Shown here piece by piece: positions 51,063 to 59,791 of a stretch of 61,236 nucleotides of DNA. Within the stretch, counting starts at the first letter, position 1. Each line of letters starts with the position of its first letter. Location: NCBI RefSeq assembly GCF_028291725.1, contig NZ_JAQGNT010000088.1, forward strand, positions 1-61,236, in the 5' to 3' direction. The notes beneath the pieces were generated by a model. The model worked only from the letters and a program-made list of their open reading frames with translations. It made no database searches and was not told where the DNA came from. The stretch comes from Hydrocarboniphaga sp. Its GTDB lineage: Bacteria; Pseudomonadota; Gammaproteobacteria; Nevskiales; Nevskiaceae. The position numbers and the translations under genes were made by a program.

Positions 51063-51401
51063 ATGAAACACGCATCCAAATCGACCGCTGCCCTGATCCG
51101 CCCCGCGGTGCTCGCAATCACCCTGGCGCTCGCCAGCTTCGGAGCCTGCGCCGACGACGAGGTGGCGCCGACAGAAGAAGTGATGCCCAATGCCGCGCCG
51201 TCGGCCGGCGCGATGGCCTTCGACCTGGTGGTCGTGCGTCCGCTGAGCCTGGTTGCGACGATGCTCGGCTCCGGCCTGTTCCTGCTGCAGCTGCCGCTGG
51301 ACCTGATCCAGGGCACGCCGCCGGTCGATCCGGCGCAGAAGCTGGTCGTCGAGCCGGCGCGTTACACCTTCGACCGGCCGCTCGGAGTCATGGAGTATTG
51401 A
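51063..51401 (+). CDS. Small conserved membrane/secreted protein of unknown function
   Basis: Protein of 112 aa (an ATG 12 bases upstream is also possible). A signal-like segment (about 10-30, ending FGACA) is followed by PSAGAMAFDLVVVRPLSLVAT and a hydrophobic helix (about 68-86), then QKLVVEPARYTFDRPLG. Similar short proteins in Pseudomonas have been labelled multidrug transporter, but nothing here supports transport. I do not assign a function. Confidence 0.7.
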   Translation: MKHASKSTAALIRPAVLAITLALASFGACADDEVAPTEEVMPNAAPSAGAMAFDLVVVRPLSLVATMLGSGLFLLQLPLDLIQGTPPVDPAQKLVVEPARYTFDRPLGVMEY

Positions 51402-51408
51402 GTGGGCC

Positions 51409-51483
51409 TGTTGGGGTTCGCTGCGCTCACCCCAACCTACCGATCGCCTCGTAGGTTGGGGTGAGCGCAGCGAACCCCAACAT
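51409..51483. repeat. REP-like doublet, family A copy 4, reversed arm order
   Basis: Here the arms are tail to tail: TGTTGGGGTTCGCTGCGCTC...CCAACCTAC first, then GTAGGTTGGGGTGAGCGCAG, with the GTAG heads facing each other across about 10 bp. It fills the convergent gap between the small gene and the M16 peptidase gene. Confidence 0.85.
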
Positions 51484-51493
51484 CGCCACCGCA

Positions 51494-54316
51494 TCAGCGC
51501 AGCAGCTTCCCATCCGCATCCAGCACCTGCACATCGCCGAAGCCGAGCTTGCGCACCGGCGCTTCGATCTTGCTCAGGTCGCCGATCACGACCCAGGTCA
51601 TCGCGTCCGGCTTCAGGTAGCGCTTCAGAGCCGCGTTGGCATCGGCGACGCTGAGGTTCTCGACTCTGGGCACCAGCTCGTCGTAGTAGGTGTCGGGCAA
51701 GCCGAACTGCAGGATGTTCAGGTACGAGCCCGCCACTTCTCCAGCGGTCTCGTTGTCGCCGGGCAGACCGACGACGATGTTGTCCGCCGACAGCTTCAGC
51801 TCCTGCGCGGTGATCGGCTTGCGGCCGACGATCGCGCGCAGCTCCTTGTCCATCTCGCGCATCGATTCGACGGTCTTGTCGGCCTGCACCGGCGCGTAGG
51901 CCAGGAACGGGCGCTGGCCGCGCGCGTTGCCCAGCTGCGAACTCGCACCATAGCTCCAGCGCTTGTCCTCGCGCAGGTTCATGTTGAGCCGCGAGATGAA
52001 CAGGCCGCCGAGCGTGTTGTTGGCGACCGTGACCGCGACGTCGTCGGCATCCGACTTCGGCGGCGCCAGCAGCACCGCGGCGATCAGGGTCTGGCCGGCG
52101 CCGGTCTTGTTGACCAGGAACACGCGCGGCCGCTCGGGTAGCGCGACGCTCGCCAGATTCTTGCTCGGCCTGGCCTCGGCCGGCGCCCTCCAGCCGGCCA
52201 GCCGCGCCTCGAGCATCGGCTTGATCTCGGCCAGCGTGGTGTCGCCGACGATCAGCAACTGGGCATTGTCCGGCCGCAGCCAGCGCGCATAGAACCGCTT
52301 CAGATCGTCGGCCGACAAGCCGGCGACGGAAGCCTCGTTGCCATTGCCGGAGCGCGGATTCGAGTAGGCGTGGCCAGTGCCGTAAATCAGCTGCGGATAA
52401 AGCCGCGTCATGATGCCGGTGGGCTGGGTTTTTTCCTGCTGGATCGCGGCGAGACGCTGCTGCTTGAGGCGGGACAGTTCCTTGTCCGGGAAACTCGGAT
52501 GCAGCAGCACGTCGGCGAACAGATCCAGCGAGGGCGCAAGCTGGGTCTTCAAGGCGTTGACGCCGATCAGGGCCGCGTCGGAATTGGCATTGCTGATCAG
52601 CACCGCGCCGAGGTCTTCGGCGCGCCGCGCGATCGCCAGCGAATCCATCGTCGGCGTGCCTTCGTCGAGCATGTCCAGCATCATCTTCGCGGTGCCCGGC
52701 GCAATGCCGGCATCGGCGGAGTAGCCGGCGTCGACCAGCAGCGTCGCCTGGATCACCGGCACTTCGTGGCGCTCGGCCAGCAGCACTTGCAGGCCGTTCG
52801 ACAGCGTCGCGCGCTGCAGTGGCGGCAGCTTCAGCGCCGGCGCTGCACCCACGGCCGGCAGCTTGCTGCGATCGGCGCCGGTCTTGGCGGCGCTGTATTC
52901 CGGGAACGGCTGCACGTCGAGCGTGAAGCGGCCGTCCGACAGCCAGCTGCGGGTAACGTCGCGGACTTCCTGCGGCGTGGTGCCGAGGATCCAGCTCATC
53001 TCGGTCTTGTAGTAGTCGGGCGTGCCGCAATAGACCTGGTACTCCGCCAGGATCGAGGACTTGCCGGTAAAGCCGTCGATGCGCTCGAGGCCGCGCACGA
53101 AGTCGCCCTCGTGCTGCACCTTGACGCGCTCCAGCTCCTCGGCCGTCGGGCCATCGCGCAGGAAGCGCTGCAGCTCCTCCTCGATCGCGGCTTCGACGGC
53201 TTTGATGTCAGCGCCCGGCGCGAGCAGCGTGTCGATCTGGAACTGGCTGCCGATCTCGAACGGCCCGAGGCCGGCGTTGACCGAGGTCGCGCTACGGTCC
53301 TGGTACACCAGCCGCTGATACAGGCGGCTGTTCTTGCTGCCGGCCAGGACTTCACCGGCGAGCTGCAGCAGGTTGGTGTCGTGATCGCAGAAGCCCGGCA
53401 CGTTCCAGACCTGGAACAGGCGCGCCTGCGGCACGCGGTCCTGCAGCGAGCTGCGCTTGGGGCCGCTCATCTTCGCGGTCCAGGGGCCGTGGCGATCGAG
53501 CGTCGGGCCCGGCGCGATGTCGCCGAAGTACAGCTCCACTTTCTTGATCACCTCGGCGGTGTCGACGTCGCCGGCAATCACCAGCGTCGCATTGGCGGCG
53601 CCGTAGTGCTCGTCGAACCATTTCTTCACATCGGCGACTTTTGCCGCATTCAGATCCTTCTCCGATCCGATCGTGGTCCAGGAGTACGGATGGCCGGCCG
53701 GATAGGTTTCTTTCGCGATCAGATCATCGGCCTGGCCATACGGCTGGTTCTCACCCTGCCGCTTTTCGTTGAGCACCACGCCGCGTTGCTCGTCGAGCCT
53801 CGATTGGTCGATCGCGCCGGTCAGATGGCCCATGCGATCGGACTCCATCCACAGCGTCATGTCGAGCGCCGAGGTCGGCACGTTCTCGAAATAGTTGGTG
53901 CGGTCGAACCAGGTCGTGCCGTTCATCTTCGACGCGCCCACGGCCTCCAGCGGGCGGAAGAATTCGTCGTTGTAATGCTCCGAGCCATTGAACATCAGGT
54001 GCTCGAACAGGTGTGCAAAGCCATGCAGGCCTTCAGGCTCGTCCTTGCTGCCGACGTGGTACCAGACGTTGACCGCGACGATCGGCGCCTTGTGATCCTC
54101 GTGGACCAGCAGCGTCAGACCATTGCCCAGGATATGCTTCGTGTACGGGATGTCGAAGGCAGCGGCACGTGCCGCGCCGCTGGCCGCAGTGGCCGTCGCC
54201 GGGTCGGTGGCCGGCGGCGTGCTGGCAGTGGGCTGCACGGCGGGAGTCGCGCAGGCGGCCAGACCCAGAACCAGCAGGGCCGAGCCGGCGCAGATGGCCA
54301 GACGATCAAGAGACAT
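51494..54316 (-). CDS. M16 family zinc metallopeptidase lipoprotein
   Basis: Large pitrilysin-type peptidase of 940 aa with two M16 halves. The lipobox GLAAC puts the lipidated cysteine at residue 22. The N-terminal half has the inverted zinc motif HLFEH (about 104-108) in GFAHLFEHLMFNGS, with the downstream VVLNEKRQ glutamate. The C-terminal half (from about 490) has no HxxEH and probably serves as the inactive partner domain (SKNLASVALPERPRVFLV, NTLGGLFISRLNMNLRE). It likely degrades peptides in the periplasm. Divergent from ampD, with 68 bp between. Confidence 0.94.
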   Translation of the reverse strand: MSLDRLAICAGSALLVLGLAACATPAVQPTASTPPATDPATATAASGAARAAAFDIPYTKHILGNGLTLLVHEDHKAPIVAVNVWYHVGSKDEPEGLHGFAHLFEHLMFNGSEHYNDEFFRPLEAVGASKMNGTTWFDRTNYFENVPTSALDMTLWMESDRMGHLTGAIDQSRLDEQRGVVLNEKRQGENQPYGQADDLIAKETYPAGHPYSWTTIGSEKDLNAAKVADVKKWFDEHYGAANATLVIAGDVDTAEVIKKVELYFGDIAPGPTLDRHGPWTAKMSGPKRSSLQDRVPQARLFQVWNVPGFCDHDTNLLQLAGEVLAGSKNSRLYQRLVYQDRSATSVNAGLGPFEIGSQFQIDTLLAPGADIKAVEAAIEEELQRFLRDGPTAEELERVKVQHEGDFVRGLERIDGFTGKSSILAEYQVYCGTPDYYKTEMSWILGTTPQEVRDVTRSWLSDGRFTLDVQPFPEYSAAKTGADRSKLPAVGAAPALKLPPLQRATLSNGLQVLLAERHEVPVIQATLLVDAGYSADAGIAPGTAKMMLDMLDEGTPTMDSLAIARRAEDLGAVLISNANSDAALIGVNALKTQLAPSLDLFADVLLHPSFPDKELSRLKQQRLAAIQQEKTQPTGIMTRLYPQLIYGTGHAYSNPRSGNGNEASVAGLSADDLKRFYARWLRPDNAQLLIVGDTTLAEIKPMLEARLAGWRAPAEARPSKNLASVALPERPRVFLVNKTGAGQTLIAAVLLAPPKSDADDVAVTVANNTLGGLFISRLNMNLREDKRWSYGASSQLGNARGQRPFLAYAPVQADKTVESMREMDKELRAIVGRKPITAQELKLSADNIVVGLPGDNETAGEVAGSYLNILQFGLPDTYYDELVPRVENLSVADANAALKRYLKPDAMTWVVIGDLSKIEAPVRKLGFGDVQVLDADGKLLR

Positions 54317-54384
54317 GAGCTATTCCGAAACGAGCGATCCGCCATTGTGCACATTGCACGGCGCGTAGCGCATAGAGCCTGAAG

Positions 54385-54945
54385 ATGGCGGCAAGTTCCT
54401 GGCAGATCGATCCGGCATCGCAGCGCTTGGCGCGCGCGCGCTGGCTGCCGTCGCCGAATCACGACGAACGCCCGCCCGGCAGCGCGATCGAGCTGCTCGT
54501 GGTCCACGCGATCTCGCTGCCGCCGGACCAGTTTGGCGGGCCGTGGATCGACGCGCTGTTCACCAACACGCTGGACCCGGCCGCCCACCCGTATTTCGCG
54601 ACGATCGCCGGGCTGAGCGTGTCGGCGCACTGCTGCATCTTCCGCGACGGTTCGGTGACGCAGTACGTGCCCTTCGATCGACGCGCCTGGCACGCCGGCG
54701 CGTCGAGCTGGCGAGGGCGCACGCGCGCCAACGATTTCTCGGTCGGCATCGAACTCGAAGGCTGCGACATGCAGGGCTTCGAAGCCGCGCAGTACCGCTC
54801 GCTGGCCGATGTCACTGTCGCGCTGCTGGCGGCTTATCCGACGCTGCGCTCGGATGCGATCGTCGGCCATTCCGACATCGCGCCGGGCCGCAAAACCGAC
54901 CCCGGCCCCGGCTTCGACTGGCCGCGGTTGCGTAGTCTGATGTAG
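54385..54945 (+). CDS. ampD: 1,6-anhydro-N-acetylmuramyl-L-alanine amidase AmpD
   Basis: Cytoplasmic zinc amidase of 186 aa that releases peptides from anhydro-muropeptides during cell-wall recycling and thereby keeps ampC-type beta-lactamase induction low. It shows PPGSAIELLVVHAISLPP (first zinc His), AHCCIFRDGSVTQYVPF, AWHAGASSWRGR, NDFSVGIELEG and GHSDIAPGRKTDPGPGFDW (other zinc ligands). Its TAG stop is the head of a REP doublet. ampE follows after that element. Confidence 0.96.
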   Translation: MAASSWQIDPASQRLARARWLPSPNHDERPPGSAIELLVVHAISLPPDQFGGPWIDALFTNTLDPAAHPYFATIAGLSVSAHCCIFRDGSVTQYVPFDRRAWHAGASSWRGRTRANDFSVGIELEGCDMQGFEAAQYRSLADVTVALLAAYPTLRSDAIVGHSDIAPGRKTDPGPGFDWPRLRSLM

Positions 54946-55020
54946 GTCGGCAATCCCTTGCCGACGTGAGGCCTTCGTTGCGTATCGGCGGTACACGTCG
55001 GCAAGGGATTGCCGACCTAC
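54942..55020. repeat. REP-like inverted doublet, family B copy 4
   Basis: Left arm GTAGGTCGGCAATCCCTTGC, right arm ending GCCGACCTAC at 55020. It occupies most of the ampD-ampE gap and contains the ampD stop (54943-54945). Confidence 0.85.
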
Positions 55021-55060
55021 GGGCGCAACCGTGTAAGGCCCCAACTGTCATCATGTACCC

Positions 55061-55951
55061 ATGCTCCTGATCGCGACCATCTGCGCCCTGCTGCTCGAGC
55101 GCCTGCTCGGCCAACTCAACTGGTGGGGCCGCCCGGTGTTGCTGCAGACCACGGTCCGCGGCGCGCGGCGCCTGCTGCCCTGGCCGAGCTTATGGGCCAG
55201 CCCGGCCGTCGTGCCGCTGCTGCTGCTGCCGCCGCTGGCGCTGACCGCGCTGCTCGAGCAGCGCATCGAGAGCCCGTTCGTGTCGCTGGGCTTTTCGGCG
55301 CTGGTTCTACTACTGTGCCTGGGACCGCGCGATCTCGCCGACGACGTGCACGCGATGCTGCGCGCGCATGCAGCCGGCGACGACGAGACCATGCGTCGCC
55401 TGGCGCGCGCCCTGCAGCGCGGGCCGACGCCCGACGCCAGCCATCGCTCGCTGACTGGCGCTCTGTTCATCCAGTCGCACGAACGGCTGTTCGGCATTCT
55501 GTTGTGGTTCTTCGTGCTCGGCCCGCTCGGCGCGGTCGCCTACCGGGCTGCCAGCCGCCTGCCGCGCCTGCTGCATGCCGACGGCGACACGCTGGCCGCG
55601 GATTTCGCCGACGCGCTGCACGGTGTGCTCGCCTGGATTCCGGCGCGGATCACGGCGCTGCTGTTCGGCCTCGCCGGCAGCCTCGACGACGCCCTGCGCG
55701 CCTGGAGCGGCCTGCGCTTCGACCCGGGGTCGGGCGACGTCGCCGGCTGGAGCCGCAAGACCTGGGCGGTGCTGGCCGAAACCGCGACCGGGGGCCTGGA
55801 AACCGATGGCGAAGATGGCGGCGGCCCCGCTCTGCCGCCGAACTTCGAAGCGATGCTGCACGAGGTGCTCAACCTGCAGAACCGCGCGCTGCTGATCCTG
55901 CTGGCGTTCTTCGCTTTCTTTGCAACCGGTGCCTGGGTCAGCGGGTTTTGA
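55061..55951 (+). CDS. ampE: AmpE-like inner-membrane protein
   Basis: Membrane protein of 296 aa with about four predicted helices (1-16, 45-68, 75-90 and 146-165) and a last one at the C terminus (275-292). FIQSHERLFGILLWFFVLGPLGAVAYR is the family hallmark, seen at about 133-160 in two blocks. AmpE is usually coded with ampD and has been linked to beta-lactamase induction signalling; its biochemical role is not settled. The REP doublet in the gap could affect co-transcription with ampD. Confidence 0.9.
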   Translation: MLLIATICALLLERLLGQLNWWGRPVLLQTTVRGARRLLPWPSLWASPAVVPLLLLPPLALTALLEQRIESPFVSLGFSALVLLLCLGPRDLADDVHAMLRAHAAGDDETMRRLARALQRGPTPDASHRSLTGALFIQSHERLFGILLWFFVLGPLGAVAYRAASRLPRLLHADGDTLAADFADALHGVLAWIPARITALLFGLAGSLDDALRAWSGLRFDPGSGDVAGWSRKTWAVLAETATGGLETDGEDGGGPALPPNFEAMLHEVLNLQNRALLILLAFFAFFATGAWVSGF

Positions 55952-55969
55952 AGCGATGACTTTGAAACG

Positions 55970-56800
55970 ATGATCAAGCGCATAGCCGCGTTGATGCTGG
56001 TGCTTGCGGCTCCTGCTATCGCCGAGGCCGCCCGCGTCGTGGCGCTGGCGCCGCATCTGGCGGAATTGGTATGCGCGGCCGGTGCCTGCGATCAATTGGT
56101 CGGACGCATCGAATACAGCGACTACCCCGCCTCGGTGCGCGCACTGCCCAGCGTCGGCGATGCCTTCAACCTCAATGCCGAAGCCTTGCTGGCGCTGAAT
56201 CCGGACCTGGTCATTACCTGGCAAAACGGCACGCCGGCGGCGACGATCGCGCAGATCGAACGCCTCGGCATCCGCACGCTGCCGATCGAGATCCACAAGC
56301 TCGTCGATATCGAAAGCGCGCTGCTGACGATCGGGACACAACTCGGCTCGGCGACGACCGCGCAAGCCGAAGCGATGCGCTTTCATCAGCGTATCGATGC
56401 GCTCGGCAAGCAGTACCGGTCCGCATCCAAACTGCGCGTGTTCTACCAGATCGAGGCCGACCCGATTTTCACGATCAACCGCGACAGCCCGATCTCGGAG
56501 GCGATCTCGCTGTGCGGCGGCGAGAACATCTTCGCCGACCTGCCGCTGCTCGCCGGCGCGCTCGGCCGCGAGGCCGTGCTGGCGCGCGATCCGGACGTCG
56601 TGGTCTGGGGGCGGCAGGACGCCGCCAGCGACAAAATAAGGGCATTCTGGCAACGCTGGCCGGATGCGCACGCAACGCGACGCGGCAACCTGTACGCAGT
56701 CGATGCCGACACGCTGGCACGGGCGACACCGCGCATGGCCGATGGAATTACCGAACTCTGCGGTGTGCTCGATGAGGCCCGGCGCAAGGGCAAACCCTAG
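55970..56800 (+). CDS. btuF: Cobalamin-binding periplasmic protein BtuF-like
   Basis: Class III periplasmic binding protein of 276 aa, expected to deliver vitamin B12 or a related compound to an ABC transporter. A signal peptide (1-20, ending AIAEA) is followed by VVALAPHLAELVCAAGACDQLVG, DYPASVRALPSVGDAFNLNAE (about 48-70) and the two-lobe architecture joined by a long helix. RPDVVVWGR-like sequence (DPDVVVWGRQD) and RATPRMADGITELC near the C terminus fit BtuF. No BtuC or BtuD lies nearby, so siderophore binding cannot be excluded. Confidence 0.88.
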   Translation: MIKRIAALMLVLAAPAIAEAARVVALAPHLAELVCAAGACDQLVGRIEYSDYPASVRALPSVGDAFNLNAEALLALNPDLVITWQNGTPAATIAQIERLGIRTLPIEIHKLVDIESALLTIGTQLGSATTAQAEAMRFHQRIDALGKQYRSASKLRVFYQIEADPIFTINRDSPISEAISLCGGENIFADLPLLAGALGREAVLARDPDVVVWGRQDAASDKIRAFWQRWPDAHATRRGNLYAVDADTLARATPRMADGITELCGVLDEARRKGKP

Positions 56801-56810
56801 CCGGCTAGGG
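56795..56810. other. 16-bp perfect palindrome holding two convergent stop codons
   Basis: CCCTAGCCGGCTAGGG. The TAG at 56798-56800 ends btuF and the CTA at 56805-56807 ends the convergent S9 peptidase gene. There is no T tract on either side. Confidence 0.7.
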
Positions 56811-58829
56811 ATGCGGCGCCATCTGCGGCCGTGACGCGGTACCGATGTTCTGCGCCAGGAAGACTTTGACGGCTTCAAGAAACTTCACGTGATTGTCTTC
56901 GACATAGAAGCCGTGTTCCTCACCGTCGAACGGCATCCAGACGTAGGACTTGCTCAGGCGATCGAGTTCTTTACGCAACTCCTTGGCCTGGCTGAAGGGC
57001 ACTCGTTCGTCCGCTGTGCCGTGCGCGATCAGCACCGGACCTTTGAGGCGCTCTAGATAGGTGATCGGCGAATTGGTACGAAGCTCGTCGTCGCTGGCTC
57101 CGACAGCTTCGTTCAAGTACTCGCGGCCAAGCCGCGACGAGGCGATGTCCGAATCACGCGACTGGGTGACCAGATCGTAGACGCCAGCCAGACCGATCGC
57201 GCAGCGATACAGGTCGGGCTCCTTGACTGCGCTCATCAGAGCAGCATAGCCGCCGTAGCTGCCACCCATGATGCAGATGCGTCCGCGGTCGGCGATACCC
57301 GCCTGAACCGCCCAGGCGACGGCGTCGCTGAGATCATCCTGCATCGTCGTTCCCCAGTGGTGGTAGCCATCGTGCAGGAAAGTCCAGCCATAACCACCCG
57401 AACCACGGTAGTTGACCTGCAGGACCGCATAGCCCAGTGACGCCAGGTACTGCGCCCAGGGATCCCATTCCCAGACATCGCGTATGCCGTGCGGGCCGCC
57501 ATGGGGCATCACCACCAGCGGCCGCTTTTCCGGCCGGATGCCACTGGGGCTGGTCAGATACCCCGACAGCAGGCGGCCGTCGCGCGCTTTCACATCGATC
57601 GGCGTCGACGGACTCATCTGCTGCGGATCGATCCAGGGCCTGGGCGAAAACAGGTAGTCAGCTTTCATCCGGTTCAGATCGAACAGGTAATAGTCTAGGG
57701 GATTGCGGTCGCTGCTGACTGAGACCACCATTTTTCTGCCGTCCAGTGTCGTGCTGGTGATGTCGACGCGCTGGTCCGGGAAACTCTTCAAAAGGGTTTT
57801 ATAAAGCTTGGCCTCGATCGAATCGCGTTCGATGAAATCGACCAATGGACGGCCGTCATCGAAGCTCACTACCGCGGGACGCCGATCTCCGACCAACATC
57901 GGGACGCCGCTGAAATCGACGCGCTCGTTGCAGGCCAGGGTCTTCAACTCCAGGTTGACTAGGTCGCGCGAGCGCAGACAGGTTCGGTCGCCGCCCCGAT
58001 CGGACACAAGGAACAGCGTTCGCGCGTCGTCGCTGAGGCCCAGCAGAAAGATCTGGGTGTGTTTTTCGTTCTTCTGCACCAGCGTCCATTTCTGTGTCTG
58101 AAGATCATGCAGATACTCGTTGACGGTGCCGTCTTCATTCCTGCCCAACGCATAGCGCGGCTGGCCCATTACATCGGTAACAACCGACTTGCGTTCGCTG
58201 GAGAGGCCCCAGGAGAGGTAGTTCGCGCTGATCGAGGAAACGGTCTGCTTGGTCCCTTTGTTTACGTCGAGCTGATATAGCTGGTAGCTCGGCGACTCGT
58301 TGCGCCAGGACACGACGGCGATCAGCGCGTGGTCAGGGTCCTGGGGCATCGGATCAACCATATAAGCCGCGGAATACTCCCTGCGGCTTCCACTGATGTG
58401 CGTACCGGCGTCGATACCACCCTGGTACCCATGCAGATAGGCTTTGCCTCGGCCGTCCGCATCCATGCCGTATAGCTCACCCGTCAACGCAGGCTGGTCC
58501 AACGGCCCAAAGCTTTTGCCCATCGCGACGACAACACGCTTGGGCGAAACCCACCATACGTCTGCCACGTGCTGCTGATGCGAGAAACTGAGTGTGGCCG
58601 TGATCTTCCTGCTGTCGACGTCGATGATTCCCAGGGCCGTCACGTCCTTCAGCGGATAGCGGATGGCCAGATAGCGCCCGTCGGGTGAAATCTTGGCCGA
58701 TATGTATTGCGGCTGGCGGCCGAAATCCGCCGCAGTCGGCGCTGCGGGCGTAGCATCGGCTGCCAACACGGAGCAGTAACCGGCGGCAAGCAACAGCACC
58801 ATCAAACCATGCAGCAATAATGATCTCAC
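56805..58829 (-). CDS. S9 family prolyl oligopeptidase-like serine peptidase
   Basis: Secreted alpha/beta hydrolase of 674 aa. A signal peptide (1-24) precedes a beta-propeller-like region (about 35-400) and the catalytic domain (about 420-670) with GGSYGGYAALM (nucleophile Ser524), HGTADERVPFSQAKEL (Asp) and DGEEHGFYVEDN (His). GTG 58829 is chosen because GGAGGT lies 4 bases upstream and the signal peptide begins there; a longer in-frame ATG at 58874 gives an unlikely N terminus. Relatives are acylaminoacyl- or dipeptidyl-peptidases. About 200 bp separate it from divergent ybhP. Confidence 0.93.
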   Translation of the reverse strand: MRSLLLHGLMVLLLAAGYCSVLAADATPAAPTAADFGRQPQYISAKISPDGRYLAIRYPLKDVTALGIIDVDSRKITATLSFSHQQHVADVWWVSPKRVVVAMGKSFGPLDQPALTGELYGMDADGRGKAYLHGYQGGIDAGTHISGSRREYSAAYMVDPMPQDPDHALIAVVSWRNESPSYQLYQLDVNKGTKQTVSSISANYLSWGLSSERKSVVTDVMGQPRYALGRNEDGTVNEYLHDLQTQKWTLVQKNEKHTQIFLLGLSDDARTLFLVSDRGGDRTCLRSRDLVNLELKTLACNERVDFSGVPMLVGDRRPAVVSFDDGRPLVDFIERDSIEAKLYKTLLKSFPDQRVDITSTTLDGRKMVVSVSSDRNPLDYYLFDLNRMKADYLFSPRPWIDPQQMSPSTPIDVKARDGRLLSGYLTSPSGIRPEKRPLVVMPHGGPHGIRDVWEWDPWAQYLASLGYAVLQVNYRGSGGYGWTFLHDGYHHWGTTMQDDLSDAVAWAVQAGIADRGRICIMGGSYGGYAALMSAVKEPDLYRCAIGLAGVYDLVTQSRDSDIASSRLGREYLNEAVGASDDELRTNSPITYLERLKGPVLIAHGTADERVPFSQAKELRKELDRLSKSYVWMPFDGEEHGFYVEDNHVKFLEAVKVFLAQNIGTASRPQMAPHP

Positions 58830-59029
58830 CCTGACCTCCACCTGCCGACCCACCCCATCAGCCGGCGACAGCATTGCCACTGTCGTCGGCTGGCCCCTGC
58901 CACCAGACTGCGAGAAATCCCCAAAGCCCGCAAGCAAGGGGCAGGCGAATGGGGATCGGCTATCGTTCCGATTCAGTTAAGGCGTTACGCGCAAGATCGG
59001 GCTTCCGTTCCCGCCCATTTGTCCGACGC

Positions 59030-59791
59030 ATGGAAGGCTCTCTGCCGCTCACGACGTTCAAGGTGCTGACGCTGAATACCCACAAGGGATTCACCGTTTT
59101 CAATCGGCGTTTCATGCTGCACGATCTGCGCGAGGCGGTGCGCAGCGTGGGTGCGGATGTCGTGTTCCTGCAGGAAGTCCTCGGCAGCCACGAGCTGCAC
59201 TCGTCCAGGCAGAAGGACTGGCCGGCGTCGCCGCAGTACGAGTTTCTGGCCGACACGATCTGGGGCCATTACTCCTACGGCCGCAACGCGGTCTACCCCG
59301 AGGGCCATCACGGCAACGCGGTGCTGTCCAAGTTTCCGATCGTCAGCTGGCAGAACCGCGACGTATCGATCGCGGGGCCAGAGCGGCGCGGCCTGCTGCA
59401 TTGCGTGCTGCGCGTGCCGCAACGCGATCTCGACGTGCACGTGATCTGCGCGCATCTGGGCCTGATGGAAGATCACCGCCAGCAGCAGCTCGAGCTGATG
59501 TGCCAGATGATCCATCAGCATGTGCCGGCCGACGCGCCGCTGGTGATCGCTGGCGACTTCAACGACTGGCGGGTGCGCGCGCACCCGGTGCTCAACCGCT
59601 GCGGGCTCATCGAGGCTTTCGTCGAGCACGAAGGCAGCGCGGCCAAGACCTTCCCGTCGCGCTTCCCAGTGTTGCGCCTCGACCGGATCTATACGCGCAA
59701 CGTGCGCACGGCGCGTCCGATGGTGCTGTCATCCAAGCCCTGGTCGCATCTGTCGGACCACGCCGCCCTGGCATTGGAGATCAGCCTGTGA
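59030..59791 (+). CDS. ybhP: Endonuclease/exonuclease/phosphatase family protein YbhP
   Basis: Metal-dependent phosphodiesterase-fold protein of 253 aa, the same length as E. coli YbhP. It shows VLTLNTHKGF, VVFLQEVLGS (metal-binding Glu), GRNAVYPEGHHGNAVLS, HVICAHLGL, VIAGDFNDWR and WSHLSDHAALALEI (catalytic Asp-His). As in E. coli it is followed by the cardiolipin synthase gene clsB (ybhO); stop and start overlap as GTGA. The substrate is unknown, possibly a phospholipid or its headgroup. An in-frame ATG at 58949 would add 27 residues. Confidence 0.92.
   Translation: MEGSLPLTTFKVLTLNTHKGFTVFNRRFMLHDLREAVRSVGADVVFLQEVLGSHELHSSRQKDWPASPQYEFLADTIWGHYSYGRNAVYPEGHHGNAVLSKFPIVSWQNRDVSIAGPERRGLLHCVLRVPQRDLDVHVICAHLGLMEDHRQQQLELMCQMIHQHVPADAPLVIAGDFNDWRVRAHPVLNRCGLIEAFVEHEGSAAKTFPSRFPVLRLDRIYTRNVRTARPMVLSSKPWSHLSDHAALALEISL

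Noticed and set aside
51063-51401. Small protein as a multidrug transporter
   Set aside because: About 112 aa with at most one helix after the signal; the label seen on similar proteins has no basis in the sequence.
50373-53030. Open frame of 885 codons on the minus strand across trmL and the M16 gene
   Set aside because: It runs in a shifted frame through two well-supported genes and has no domain; GC-rich frame shadow.
52370-54382. Open frame of 670 codons antisense to the M16 peptidase
   Set aside because: No ribosome binding site or recognisable motif; composition is that of an antisense shadow.
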